Assembly (NCBI GenBank): GCA_018402345.1
Contig: JAGYIV010000016.1
Location: forward strand, 1 to 64,000
Length of the DNA: 64,000 nt
From: Terrimicrobiaceae bacterium
GTDB lineage: Bacteria; Verrucomicrobiota; Verrucomicrobiia; Chthoniobacterales; Terrimicrobiaceae
Direction of reading: 5' to 3'
Shown: positions 46,789 to 54,976 of the stretch, piece by piece
Numbering within the stretch: position 1 is the stretch's first letter
Layout: each line of letters begins with the position of its first letter
The notes under the pieces: generated by a model
The model's input: the letters and a program-made list of their open reading frames with translations, nothing else
What the model was told of the DNA's origin: nothing
Databases searched by the model: none
Position numbers and translations under genes: made by a program

Positions 46789-48336
46789 ATGTCCAGTCCA
46801 ACCGGCTCCAAGCCGCCTGTTTCAACAGTGCAGGCGGACCTCGAGCGTTCGTTGCGGGCGGTGCATCAGGAAAAGCTCCGTGCGGCTGCGGCGATTGAAG
46901 CAGCCGGTCAAATTCTGCGCGAATGGGACACGGCCAGCGACGAGTCGCTGTATTCCGGGGCGATGGAGATGATTCTCGGCATTTATCCACATGAATTGGA
47001 CGGGCGCTTCGAGGCGTGGGTGTCGTTGATCCACCCCGACGACCGCGGGAACTACCGCCGCGAGATTCAGCGTGTGTTGAAGGACGGTGGGCCTTTTGAA
47101 ATCGAATACCGGGGCAGGAAACGGAGCGGCAAATACACGCTGTTGCTGGAAAGGGGCTACTTCACCTCGCTTGGCGATGAGGTGAGGCCGGTGCTCTCCT
47201 CGATGATTTCGGATGTCTCGGAATTGCGCGAACTCGAATCGCGCGTTCGAAACGCCCAGCGGGTCGAGGCGTTCAGCCAGTTGACCGGCGGGGTGGCCCA
47301 CGACTTCAACAACATGTTGTCGGTGGTGATCGGTTACGCGCAGATTTTACAGGAGGAATTGGCCGAATCCGACGAGAGGAGATCGTTTTTGGACGAGATC
47401 GAGAAGGCGGCCTTTCGCGCCTCGTCGCTGGCAAACCAGTTGTTGGCGTTCAACAAGCCGCCTGCGGTTCGCAAATCCACGCTTCAGTTGGGCGAATTGC
47501 TGACCGAGGTCACGAAGATGCTCAAGAGGTTGTTGGGCGAGCAAATCGAGTTGGCGATCGTTCCGGATCCCGACCTGTGGCCGGTGATGGCCGATCGAAG
47601 CCAGATCGAGCAGGTATTTATCAATCTGGCGGTCGGTGCCCGCGAGGTGATGCCAAACGGAGGGAGGGTGGAGATTTCGGTGTCCAACGAGGCGCTGGAC
47701 GCCGTTCGCAAAACATCCGCCGGAGACGTGCCGCCGGGAAGCTATGTCCTGATTCGTCTCCTGCTTTTGCCTGAGTCCGGCAAAATGAAAACTAAGGGTC
47801 TGGAAAAAATCAGGAGTGTGACCACGGCGATGAAAGTGCTCGAGCAGAACGGAGGGCACTTGATCGGGGGGGGGCAGGAGAGCGGGAGGATGGTTCTGGA
47901 GGTTTTGCTGCCCGGGATGGTGGACCGTGCTGATGGAGGAATGCGGGAGCTTCCGCTGCGCGCGAAGAGCGGAGCGAGGATTCTTCTGGTCGAGGATGAT
48001 TCGGCCATGCGGCAGTTTGCCAGAACGGTGCTTCGCCGTCTCGGTCACCATGTGGTCGATGCCGCGGACGGGGCTCATGCGCTGGAGTTGCTGGAGGCGG
48101 AAGGTGGTCCCGGGCCCGATCTTTTGGTGACGGACGTGGTAATGCCGAGGATGGGAGGAGCCGAATTGGCCAAAAAGCTTAAACAGTCACGGCCTGGGTT
48201 GGCGGTGCTTTTTCTCTCGGGCTATCCCGACCAGCGTTCGGTTTTGGGACAGTTCGACGGGGATGCCGCGTTTTTGAAAAAGCCTTTTGAAATCGGAGAG
48301 TTGATTTCGGAGGTGGGGAATTTGCTGCCCGGGTAG
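46789..48336 (+). CDS. Hybrid sensor histidine kinase with degenerate ATPase domain and receiver
   Basis: 515 residues in the order PAS (about 40-150, with GIYPHELDGRFEAWVSLIHP), DHp with the phospho-His171 in LTGGVAHDFNNMLSVVIGYA, ATPase-like domain (about 235-390), and receiver (about 400-513, phospho-Asp449 in LLVTDVVMPRMGGAELAKKL). In the ATPase part the N box is FINLAVGAREVMPNGG (normally NLxxNAxDAM), and the G1 motif DxGxG, the F box and G2 are not found: where they should lie the sequence reads LIRLLLLPESGKMKTKGLEK. It should therefore be unable to bind ATP normally. It may act as a phosphatase or phosphotransfer relay. It converges on the next gene with 7 bases between. Confidence 0.85.
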   Translation: MSSPTGSKPPVSTVQADLERSLRAVHQEKLRAAAAIEAAGQILREWDTASDESLYSGAMEMILGIYPHELDGRFEAWVSLIHPDDRGNYRREIQRVLKDGGPFEIEYRGRKRSGKYTLLLERGYFTSLGDEVRPVLSSMISDVSELRELESRVRNAQRVEAFSQLTGGVAHDFNNMLSVVIGYAQILQEELAESDERRSFLDEIEKAAFRASSLANQLLAFNKPPAVRKSTLQLGELLTEVTKMLKRLLGEQIELAIVPDPDLWPVMADRSQIEQVFINLAVGAREVMPNGGRVEISVSNEALDAVRKTSAGDVPPGSYVLIRLLLLPESGKMKTKGLEKIRSVTTAMKVLEQNGGHLIGGGQESGRMVLEVLLPGMVDRADGGMRELPLRAKSGARILLVEDDSAMRQFARTVLRRLGHHVVDAADGAHALELLEAEGGPGPDLLVTDVVMPRMGGAELAKKLKQSRPGLAVLFLSGYPDQRSVLGQFDGDAAFLKKPFEIGELISEVGNLLPG

Positions 48337-48343
48337 AGGCGGT

Positions 48344-49603
48344 TCAGCAGAAGACCAGAAGTTGCCGTGGGAGGGACGAGGAGATGTTGTAGTTCCTGAT
48401 TTTTTTGATCGTGTTTTCCTCGAGGTGGTAACCTTCGGCGACGAGGAGCACGCCGGTGGGACTGTAGATTCCTGTGGCGAGTTGCATGCCGACTTCGAGT
48501 TCGTCCACCATAACTTCGCGCACTGAGCGGGGAAGGTGGGTGGCTTGGGCGCAGCGCAGGAAGAGGCGGGTGGCATCGGGGTCGAATGCTGTGCCGCTTT
48601 GTTCGAGGATCCGGTCCACGGCCTGTTCGCGGGGGAGACCGCAGGTGACGTAATAAACCACGACGGCGAGGCAGCGTGCGGTCCATGGAATCATCTCGCC
48701 CGCGAGGCCATCGGGAAATCCGGAGCCGTCGTAGCGCTCGTGGTGGGCGCGGATGGTGTCGCCGACTGGTTTGAGGAGGTCGACGAAGGAGGCGAGCGTC
48801 TGGCCGTGGATGGTGTGGTTGAGGAAGACGGTCTTGAGTTCCGGGGGGGTGTCCTCGGCGTTGTTCTGGACGGCGGACATGAACCCCGGCGGCACTGCGG
48901 CGAGGCCGATGTCGTAAAGGCGGGCGCTGACATCGAGGACGTGCTTTTGCTCCTCATCGAAATACTGTGTGTCGGCCATGATCTTGCAGATTTTCATGGC
49001 CGACTTGGCTTGCTCGCCGAGAAGTGGATTGAAGGTTGTGAGGATGCGCTGGCAGAGTTCGAGGGAGCGTCCGAAGTTCGTTTTGAGTGCGTCGTGCGCT
49101 TCGTCGATTTCCTTTTTGTCCGCGGCGAGGAGCTTGAGTTGGCGGTCGAGTTGTGTATTTGCCTCGGAGAGTTTTTGATTGAGTTCAAGGGTTGTTTTTT
49201 CGAGCGCCCTATTGGATTCAATGAGTTCGAAGCGCTGGACCGCATTGTGGAGGGTCGCGATCATCTCGGCGGAAATCCACGGCTTGGTTACGAAGCGGAA
49301 AATCTCGCCGCTGTTGACCGCCGCGGCCACGACATCGAGCGATTTGATGCCGGTGATGAGAATGCGGGAAGCGTTTGGCTGGCATTGCGCGAAGCGGCTG
49401 AGGAGGTCGGCGCCCATCATGTCCGGCATGTTGTGGTCGGCGATGACGACGGCGAATTTGCGATCTACGGCCAAGCGGAGGGCCTGCTCGGCGCTTGTAG
49501 TGGAGATGGATTGGTATCCCGCGCGGGTGACGAGGTCGTCCAGCACCTTAAGGATGAGGGGATCGTCATCAACGGTGAGAATGAGGTGTTTGGCGGGATT
49601 CAT
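48344..49603 (-). CDS. Response regulator with degenerate HD-GYP domain
   Basis: 419 residues. The receiver (5-120) is complete: LTVDDDPLILKVLDDLVTRA, phospho-Asp56 in VIADHNMPDMMG, and Lys in FRFVTKPWI. A coiled coil (about 125-180) leads to an HD-GYP fold. There, the first His is missing, the HD dyad reads YD (Y230-D231 in SARLYDIGLAAVP), Lys of HDxGK is Leu234, and the later Asp of the DxYDA motif is absent. Only AHHERYDGSGFPDGLAGEMI (His287-288) keeps the consensus. It should not be a working cyclic-di-GMP phosphodiesterase, but may bind partners or the nucleotide. It follows the phosphotransferase gene by 16 bases. Confidence 0.85.
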   Translation of the reverse strand: MNPAKHLILTVDDDPLILKVLDDLVTRAGYQSISTTSAEQALRLAVDRKFAVVIADHNMPDMMGADLLSRFAQCQPNASRILITGIKSLDVVAAAVNSGEIFRFVTKPWISAEMIATLHNAVQRFELIESNRALEKTTLELNQKLSEANTQLDRQLKLLAADKKEIDEAHDALKTNFGRSLELCQRILTTFNPLLGEQAKSAMKICKIMADTQYFDEEQKHVLDVSARLYDIGLAAVPPGFMSAVQNNAEDTPPELKTVFLNHTIHGQTLASFVDLLKPVGDTIRAHHERYDGSGFPDGLAGEMIPWTARCLAVVVYYVTCGLPREQAVDRILEQSGTAFDPDATRLFLRCAQATHLPRSVREVMVDELEVGMQLATGIYSPTGVLLVAEGYHLEENTIKKIRNYNISSSLPRQLLVFC

Positions 49604-49619
49604 GCAGGAGGAGGCTGGA

Positions 49620-50381
49620 TTAAAGGTTGATCTCTACTTCTGGCAGCACAAGCAAAACTTCGGAACGGCCCGATGCTTTCGGTGGAATCGCGCGCAAGTC
49701 GCCGCTGATGTCCCTCATGATTTGCCGGGCGGCGGCCAAAGTGATTTGCCGGGGGGCGGTTTTCTGAAGTGCCGCATCGATTTCCTCGATCGAATCGCAG
49801 ATGGCCAACTGAGCGGGAAACGAAACGCCAATCGCCACCTCGTTTGGTGCGGAGTCGGGCAACCCGGCGAGGCTTTCTGTGGAATGGAGGGCAAGGACGA
49901 TTTCCGATTTGCCCGGCCCAGCGATGTGCTTGACCACGGAAGCAACCGAAAGAAGAGCTACCCGAAGAGGGTATTCCGGCAAGAAGACATGGAGGGGGCG
50001 GGTGGGTTTGGTGATCGATATCCGGGCTGTCTTTGGAAAAATCAGGCGAAGCAGGTCGAGTTGGGATGACACAAGCAACTCCAGGTCATGGTAGTTTTGC
50101 TCGCGTTCCGCGGTATTCAGGTGGATTTGTGCGGTGCGACCGAGGAGTTCCTTGATTCGCTCCACGCCTTGGTTGGTTTCCCTGAGCGCCTCGCTGGCCG
50201 GATGGGAGGAATCAAAGAAATCCCGCATGGTTTCCAGATTGAAATAAATCCCGGTCAGCAGGTTGTTCATCTCGTGAACAAGGCCGGGGGTGAGTGTCGC
50301 GTTGATGCAATCCGACAAAGTATCCAGCAGGCTGACGCCCTCCCGGGCGGATGGCGACTGCTGGGGTGTGGATTCGGTCAT
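49620..50381 (-). CDS. DHp-type (ChpT-like) histidine phosphotransferase candidate
   Basis: 253 residues. The H box (GLVHEMNNLLTGIYFNLETM, His36) resembles the HEMNN/HDFNN box of histidine kinases, followed by the second helix of a DHp hairpin (GVERIKELLGRTAQIHLNTA). The C-terminal region keeps an ATPase-like layout (LRVALLSVASVVKHIAGPGK) but has no N, G1 or G2 box. This is the architecture of ChpT, a dimeric phosphotransferase that passes phosphate between receivers. It begins an operon part with the degenerate HD-GYP regulator (16 bases) and follows the lipoprotein gene by 30 bases. Confidence 0.7.
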   Translation of the reverse strand: MTESTPQQSPSAREGVSLLDTLSDCINATLTPGLVHEMNNLLTGIYFNLETMRDFFDSSHPASEALRETNQGVERIKELLGRTAQIHLNTAEREQNYHDLELLVSSQLDLLRLIFPKTARISITKPTRPLHVFLPEYPLRVALLSVASVVKHIAGPGKSEIVLALHSTESLAGLPDSAPNEVAIGVSFPAQLAICDSIEEIDAALQKTAPRQITLAAARQIMRDISGDLRAIPPKASGRSEVLLVLPEVEINL

Positions 50382-50411
50382 GCGGGCTACGGAGCGATCG
50401 GGTTTCGCAGA

Positions 50412-51143
50412 CTATCGATTTGTGGAGGGTTCGGGGGGTGGGGGGGCGAGACTGGCGAACGTTTCGTGGGCGACAAAGCCGGCGTAGAGGCGCGGGCTTT
50501 GGAGAAGAATCTGGTTGCCGCTGTTCTTCTCGCGTTCCTGTCCCTTTGTGATTGTGGGACTGACGTAGCGCATTTGAAGGCCTGTATCGGCGAACATTGA
50601 AGCCATGTCGGCAACATCCGGTTCCGCCGCATCAAGAATGCCGTCGGCCATCCAAATCACGTCCATGTTTTTGAGATTGACGATTTTCGCACGGACGCCG
50701 ATGGCGAGTGGTTTGTAGGGACGGAAGACGGTGAAGTCCGTGAAGAGTGCCGCATCCGCCGCATATTTGTTTTTCAAAGCGGCAATCACGCTCGCGGGAA
50801 TGAGTTCCGTCGAGGAAACGGCTTCTTGGTCGATGAGGGAGAGCATTTCTTCCCTGCTGACTTCGACGATCTCGTATTTCACGACGCGGGCGAGTTGGGC
50901 GCGGAAAATTCCGTCCATATCTCGTTGGGTGGCGTCGATGGGGCGGCTGGAATAGATCGGGAGCATGGCGAGTCGGCGCATTCCGGCGGGCCAGGCGATT
51001 CCTCCGGGTTGGGAGATGGTCGCTGCGGAGCGGGCGGTCTTGTCGTTGAGGGTTCTGGAGGAGGGTTGGTTCGAGCAACCACAAAGAAAAAGCGAGAGGG
51101 CCGCGCAAACAACGCCGGTGGAGAAAAGAAATCGAAGGAACAT
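50412..51143 (-). CDS. Lipoprotein, CsgG/FlgO-like periplasmic domain
   Basis: 243 residues. Signal peptide ending in a lipobox (ALSLFLCGC), so it is lipid-anchored. The mature part has the alternating strands of the CsgG/GNA1162/FlgO group: RLAMLPIYSSRPIDATQRDM, EIVEVSREEMLSLIDQEAV, ADAALFTDFTVFRPYKPLAI and VRAKIVNLKNMDVIWMADG. It starts the minus-strand transcript leading to the phosphotransferase and pseudo-HD-GYP genes, and could be the envelope input of that module (inference). It is divergent from another lipoprotein gene. Confidence 0.75.
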   Translation of the reverse strand: MFLRFLFSTGVVCAALSLFLCGCSNQPSSRTLNDKTARSAATISQPGGIAWPAGMRRLAMLPIYSSRPIDATQRDMDGIFRAQLARVVKYEIVEVSREEMLSLIDQEAVSSTELIPASVIAALKNKYAADAALFTDFTVFRPYKPLAIGVRAKIVNLKNMDVIWMADGILDAAEPDVADMASMFADTGLQMRYVSPTITKGQEREKNSGNQILLQSPRLYAGFVAHETFASLAPPPPEPSTNR

Positions 51144-51338
51144 GTTGGGTTGATGCAAGCAACTTTCATGCCTTATCCCGCCTCCCTTCGTCAAGGAGTC
51201 GCTCCTGTCGCATTCGCTGTGCATTGTCGCAACGGAACTCGAAAACAAAGACCGGCGCCACGACGAAAGGCAAAAATTTCCGCTTGTTCGGAAGTGATTT
51301 CCTCTTAAGTTTTGAAGTCCCCGAACGATTCAAGGAGT

Positions 51339-51815
51339 ATGACATCCCTTTTGACTTCCAAGTTCCCTCTCGCCCGCCTCGCCGGTGTCCTTGTGCTTTC
51401 GATTGTTCCATTTCTTTTCGTCGCATGCGCCTCCAAGAAGCCGCCGGCCCGCAAAGTCGCCTTTGTTTCTCCCCAACCGCTGCCTAAACCCGCGCCGATG
51501 CGTGTGGCACCCGACACCAGCAACCGGAGGAAGGCCCCTCTGCTTCCGAAAACGATCGTCAATATCCGTGACGATAGCGATTCGCAACTCGCAGTGCCCG
51601 GCATTGGTGACGAGTTTTTGCCCCCTGCCCAGCCCCAAGTCGTGAGTTCCGCGACTCCGGAATATATCAACAACGAGCAGCCCCAGGATTTCTTCCAAGG
51701 GGTCGGAGAGGCTCCCGCCGGCGAGACAATCCTCGGATCATTTTTTGATTCCGTGTTCCGGCCAGCGACACCGGCCAACCAACCGGTCAGCAGCGCCACA
51801 TACAAAGTCGAATAA
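51339..51815 (+). CDS. Small Pro-rich lipoprotein
   Basis: 158 residues from the ATG at 51339, with a signal peptide and lipobox (IVPFLFVACASKKP). The mature protein is Pro-rich and low in predicted structure (PKPAPMRVAPDTSNRRKAPL), with no recognised domain. An AAGGAG sits just one base before the start codon, too close to be a normal ribosome-binding site. The stop and the TPR start share one base (TAATG), so they form a unit, probably a lipoprotein attached to a TPR partner. Confidence 0.7.
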   Translation: MTSLLTSKFPLARLAGVLVLSIVPFLFVACASKKPPARKVAFVSPQPLPKPAPMRVAPDTSNRRKAPLLPKTIVNIRDDSDSQLAVPGIGDEFLPPAQPQVVSSATPEYINNEQPQDFFQGVGEAPAGETILGSFFDSVFRPATPANQPVSSATYKVE

Positions 51816-53254
51816 TGCGTTTCACCACACAGACACTCGCGGTCCTGATCGGGGCCGGCACCGCCTTCTGCGAAATTGCCACACCGCCTCCGCTCGGAAC
51901 GGCGTCCTCTTCTGCCATGGAGGATGCTTTGGGAAATACAACGCCGCGCTCGCTTGATCCCGCACCCGGACGGCCGAATCTAAATCCGATTTCCGATTTT
52001 AAGGCATTGTCACCCGAAGTCGAACAGCACCCCGATTACCGCGCCAAGTCCGAATCACGGGAAATTGTGGGAATGGAAGCGGAAATCCAGCGCGCCATCG
52101 ATGGCGGCGATCCTGTGCTTGCCGAGCAGTTTTTCAACAAGCTTCTCCAAGAGGGGGGATCGGACGAGGGCAAGCGTGATGCGATTCTTCGAATGGGGCG
52201 CGCGATGCAAGACCAAGTCAAGCAACCGGCAAAGGCGATCGTGGTTTACGAGCAGTTTGTGGATTTGTTCCCGAATGATCCCGAGGCGCCCGACGTCCTG
52301 TTGAGGCTCGGGAGAATTTATCGCGACCAAGGGGCCTACGCGACTGCCTTGAACAAATTTTACGGAGTTCTTTATTCGGCTCTGCAAGTGAAAACCGTCG
52401 GCCCATCTGGTGACAATTCCCTGCGTGCCAAAATGGAAATCGCACACACCCATTTTGCAGCCGGGGACTACCCGAAAGCCTTGGAGTTGTATTCCAGGAT
52501 CAAGCTGCTGGACATGTCGCAGGAGGAGGCCAGTGAAGTCGCTTTCCGGCGCGCGTATATCTCTTATTTGGCAAAGGACTATGTGACATCACTCAACGAT
52601 GCCCAAACCTTTCTTGCCACCTATCCTGCGAGTCCGCTCGCGCCCGAGGCCCAGTATTTGTATGTGCAATCCCTGAAATCACTCGGCCGCGATAAGGAGG
52701 CAATGGGTGAAACAATGAAGCTCCTCGAAGCAGGTCGACAATACGGAAAGAAGAACCCGGAAGTTTGGGTTTATTGGCAGCGCAAAACAGGCAACGACAT
52801 TGCTAACGAGCTTTACGAGAACAACGATATCGTCGGCGCGCTTTCCATTTATCAAAAACTCGCGAACCTTGACACAGACCCTGGTTGGCGGGGGTCGGCG
52901 GTGTATCAGATCGGGCTTTGCTTCGAGCGCCTTCGCCACCTGAACCGCGCGAAGGAGGCCTACAAATGGATCGTCGACAATGTGAAGCCGTCTGCTCCCA
53001 GTGCGACGGATTCCTTGTTGGGAATCAACCTCCAGACATTGCACGAGCTAGCCGCTTGGCGTTTGGACAACCTCGCGTGGTTGGAGAAGACCGAGCAGGA
53101 GGTCTATCCGTTGCTCAACAAGCCGATTCCCGGTCCCCAGGCGCCTGCCGCTTCGGGGCAATCAACGACGACAGAGTTGTCTCAAGCCGCCAAGGTGATC
53201 GGGGGAAATCCTTCTCCGCAGGGCGACGCGGGATTGCCCTCAGCGACGCGGTAG
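51815..53254 (+). CDS. Exported TPR-repeat protein
   Basis: 479 residues with a signal peptide (MRFTTQTLAVLIGAGTAFCE). About eight TPR-type helix pairs fill residues 85-400: KAIVVYEQFVDLFPNDPEAP, VLLRLGRIYRDQGAYATALN, AHTHFAAGDYPKALELYSRI and YLAKDYVTSLNDAQTFLATY. The style is that of BamD/YbgF-type periplasmic scaffolds (repeat phrase 'Y..FL..YP.S'). No catalytic motif. It is translationally coupled to the small lipoprotein. It may help assemble outer-membrane or polymer machines, but the partner is unknown. Confidence 0.8.
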   Translation: MRFTTQTLAVLIGAGTAFCEIATPPPLGTASSSAMEDALGNTTPRSLDPAPGRPNLNPISDFKALSPEVEQHPDYRAKSESREIVGMEAEIQRAIDGGDPVLAEQFFNKLLQEGGSDEGKRDAILRMGRAMQDQVKQPAKAIVVYEQFVDLFPNDPEAPDVLLRLGRIYRDQGAYATALNKFYGVLYSALQVKTVGPSGDNSLRAKMEIAHTHFAAGDYPKALELYSRIKLLDMSQEEASEVAFRRAYISYLAKDYVTSLNDAQTFLATYPASPLAPEAQYLYVQSLKSLGRDKEAMGETMKLLEAGRQYGKKNPEVWVYWQRKTGNDIANELYENNDIVGALSIYQKLANLDTDPGWRGSAVYQIGLCFERLRHLNRAKEAYKWIVDNVKPSAPSATDSLLGINLQTLHELAAWRLDNLAWLEKTEQEVYPLLNKPIPGPQAPAASGQSTTTELSQAAKVIGGNPSPQGDAGLPSATR

Positions 53255-53257
53255 GGA

Positions 53258-54412
53258 TCAATCCCCCAAGTCTTTGTAGGCCGCCTCGACCAGTGCGAGA
53301 CACCTTTTATTCGGGAGCACACCGGGTTCCATTTTATTCATGAGGTAGGCAAATCCGATTCGGCGCACGGGATCGGCAAATGCCAGACCGCCCCCTGCTC
53401 CCGCATGGCCGAATGAGGATTCGCAAGGGCCGAGGAGTTGGCGGATTTTCCGGCGCTCGCCGTCCAGTGGGTCCATCATAAAGCCGACGGCAAAGGCCAT
53501 TTCTTTTTGAAGCACTCCGTCCAATCCTTGGGTCAGTCGGGTGGTCATCCAATCGGTGACCGGTTTCGAAAAAAGTCCCGCTCCATGCCCGGCACATTCC
53601 TCCGACAATGCCGAATAGAAGCGTGCCAAGGCGGTAGCCGAGCCGATACCGCCCATGGCTGGAAAGGAGGCCGAGCGGTAGGCTGGGGTATTCATGGCCG
53701 CGACGCCGCCCAAGCCGCGTGGGCTCGCGAATGCGCGACGTGTCAGTGACGAGGGATCGGCAAATGCCTTGGCAAAGGGGTCGGATGCCTGCGAGGCGAG
53801 TTCCTCGACCCGCGCGGACAGCATCGTCGCCGCGCGGTGGTGGTGGTCGGTGGGGAGGCCGATCCAGAAATCCAGACCCAGTGGATCGGCGAACACCCGG
53901 CGCCAGTAGGCGCCAAGGGGTTCGCCGCCGGAGAGGCGGCGGACGATTTCGTCCAAGAGATATCCGAACACCCGCGGCCCATAGGCGCTCATGGTGCCAA
54001 CCGGCGTGACAGGTCTCTGGGATTCGATGGCGGCGACGACGCTTGTGTGGTCGAAGGCTGTGGCCGAATCGCTCTCCAGGGCGCAAAGGCCGGCGCGGTG
54101 GGAGAGGACATGGGCAAGCGTGATCGTTTCCTTTCCGCTGCTGGCGAACTCCGGCCAGAACTCAGCCACACGCGTGTTCAAATCAACCCCGGCGGACTGC
54201 ATGGCATGGAGAACGCAGGCGGTGGAGGGGCCTTTTGTGGCGGACCAGACAAGACAGAGGGTGTCGGCATCCCAAGGCGTGCTCCGGTCGGCATCGCGGT
54301 GGCCGCCATGGAGCGAACAAACCTCCTCGCCTTCGTGAAAAAGGGACGCCGAGGCCCCGACTTCGATTCCCGCCGCGAAGTTCGCCTCGAACGCCTCGAG
54401 CAGCCTTTTCAC
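53258..54412 (-). CDS. Beta-lactamase-fold serine hydrolase
   Basis: 384 residues. The class C-like active site is present: Ser57-x-x-Lys60 in LCLVWSATKGPSTACVL, the Tyr motif in TMSAYGPRVFGYLLDEIVRR (YGP for the usual YxN), and a KTG-like HAG in FGHAGAGGGLAFADP. This is the EstB/PBP4-like group, mostly carboxylesterases or D-aminopeptidases rather than antibiotic-degrading enzymes. There is no signal peptide, so it is probably cytoplasmic. Its start overlaps the TPR gene upstream by 4 bases (ATGA). Confidence 0.88.
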   Translation of the reverse strand: MKRLLEAFEANFAAGIEVGASASLFHEGEEVCSLHGGHRDADRSTPWDADTLCLVWSATKGPSTACVLHAMQSAGVDLNTRVAEFWPEFASSGKETITLAHVLSHRAGLCALESDSATAFDHTSVVAAIESQRPVTPVGTMSAYGPRVFGYLLDEIVRRLSGGEPLGAYWRRVFADPLGLDFWIGLPTDHHHRAATMLSARVEELASQASDPFAKAFADPSSLTRRAFASPRGLGGVAAMNTPAYRSASFPAMGGIGSATALARFYSALSEECAGHGAGLFSKPVTDWMTTRLTQGLDGVLQKEMAFAVGFMMDPLDGERRKIRQLLGPCESSFGHAGAGGGLAFADPVRRIGFAYLMNKMEPGVLPNKRCLALVEAAYKDLGD

Positions 54413-54876
54413 AAGGCGTCCTGGATTTCCCTGAGGTCGGGATCGAGTTTGGCGATCTGCGCGAACTTTTCATCCATCCTGCAGCTTGTGGCGACATAGT
54501 CGCGCGCCGCATCGAGATCGCCGAGGACGGCGCAGTAGCAACCGAGGTTGTAAAAATATGTCGCTTCCACCGCGAGGCTCGGCGGGCCGCTCAGGAGCAA
54601 ATCGCGGGCCTCGCGCGTCCGTCCCCGTTCGTGGAGGCAGAACGCGCCGTGGATATAACCGGCGGGCCCGTCGGGATACAGATCGCGGATGCGCGAGCAA
54701 ATCTCGAGTGCCGGACCCCACATTTGTGTCTTCATGAGGATGAAGAGCCTGATTTGAAGTGCCTCTTCGGAGTCCCGTTCGTCCAGCGGCAGGGAGTCGA
54801 GTTCCGCAAGGGCATCGGCGGGCATCTCGAGTTCGATATAACCCTGGGCCGCGAGCAGGGACTTTTCCAGTGACAT
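54409..54876 (-). CDS. Small cytoplasmic TPR protein
   Basis: 155 residues from the ATG at 54876, without a signal peptide. Three or four TPR-like helix pairs, for example AAQGYIELEMPADALAELDS, IRDLYPDGPAGYIHGAFCLH and YNLGCYCAVLGDLDAARDYV. Such short TPR proteins often serve as adapters. It is coupled to the serine hydrolase by a 4-base overlap and divergent from argA. The role is unknown. Confidence 0.75.
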   Translation of the reverse strand: MSLEKSLLAAQGYIELEMPADALAELDSLPLDERDSEEALQIRLFILMKTQMWGPALEICSRIRDLYPDGPAGYIHGAFCLHERGRTREARDLLLSGPPSLAVEATYFYNLGCYCAVLGDLDAARDYVATSCRMDEKFAQIAKLDPDLREIQDAL

Positions 54877-54976
54877 GGGGCGGAAAATACCCGCCGCCGT
54901 CGCCCAGATCAACCGACTTGTTTTTGGCTATGTGACCGGCGGGCGCATCTGCTATGAGCGAGGAAATTCAAAAGCC

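Noticed and set aside
51332-51337. AAGGAG as ribosome-binding site of the Pro-rich lipoprotein
   Set aside because: Only one base separates it from the ATG, so normal pairing during initiation is not possible.
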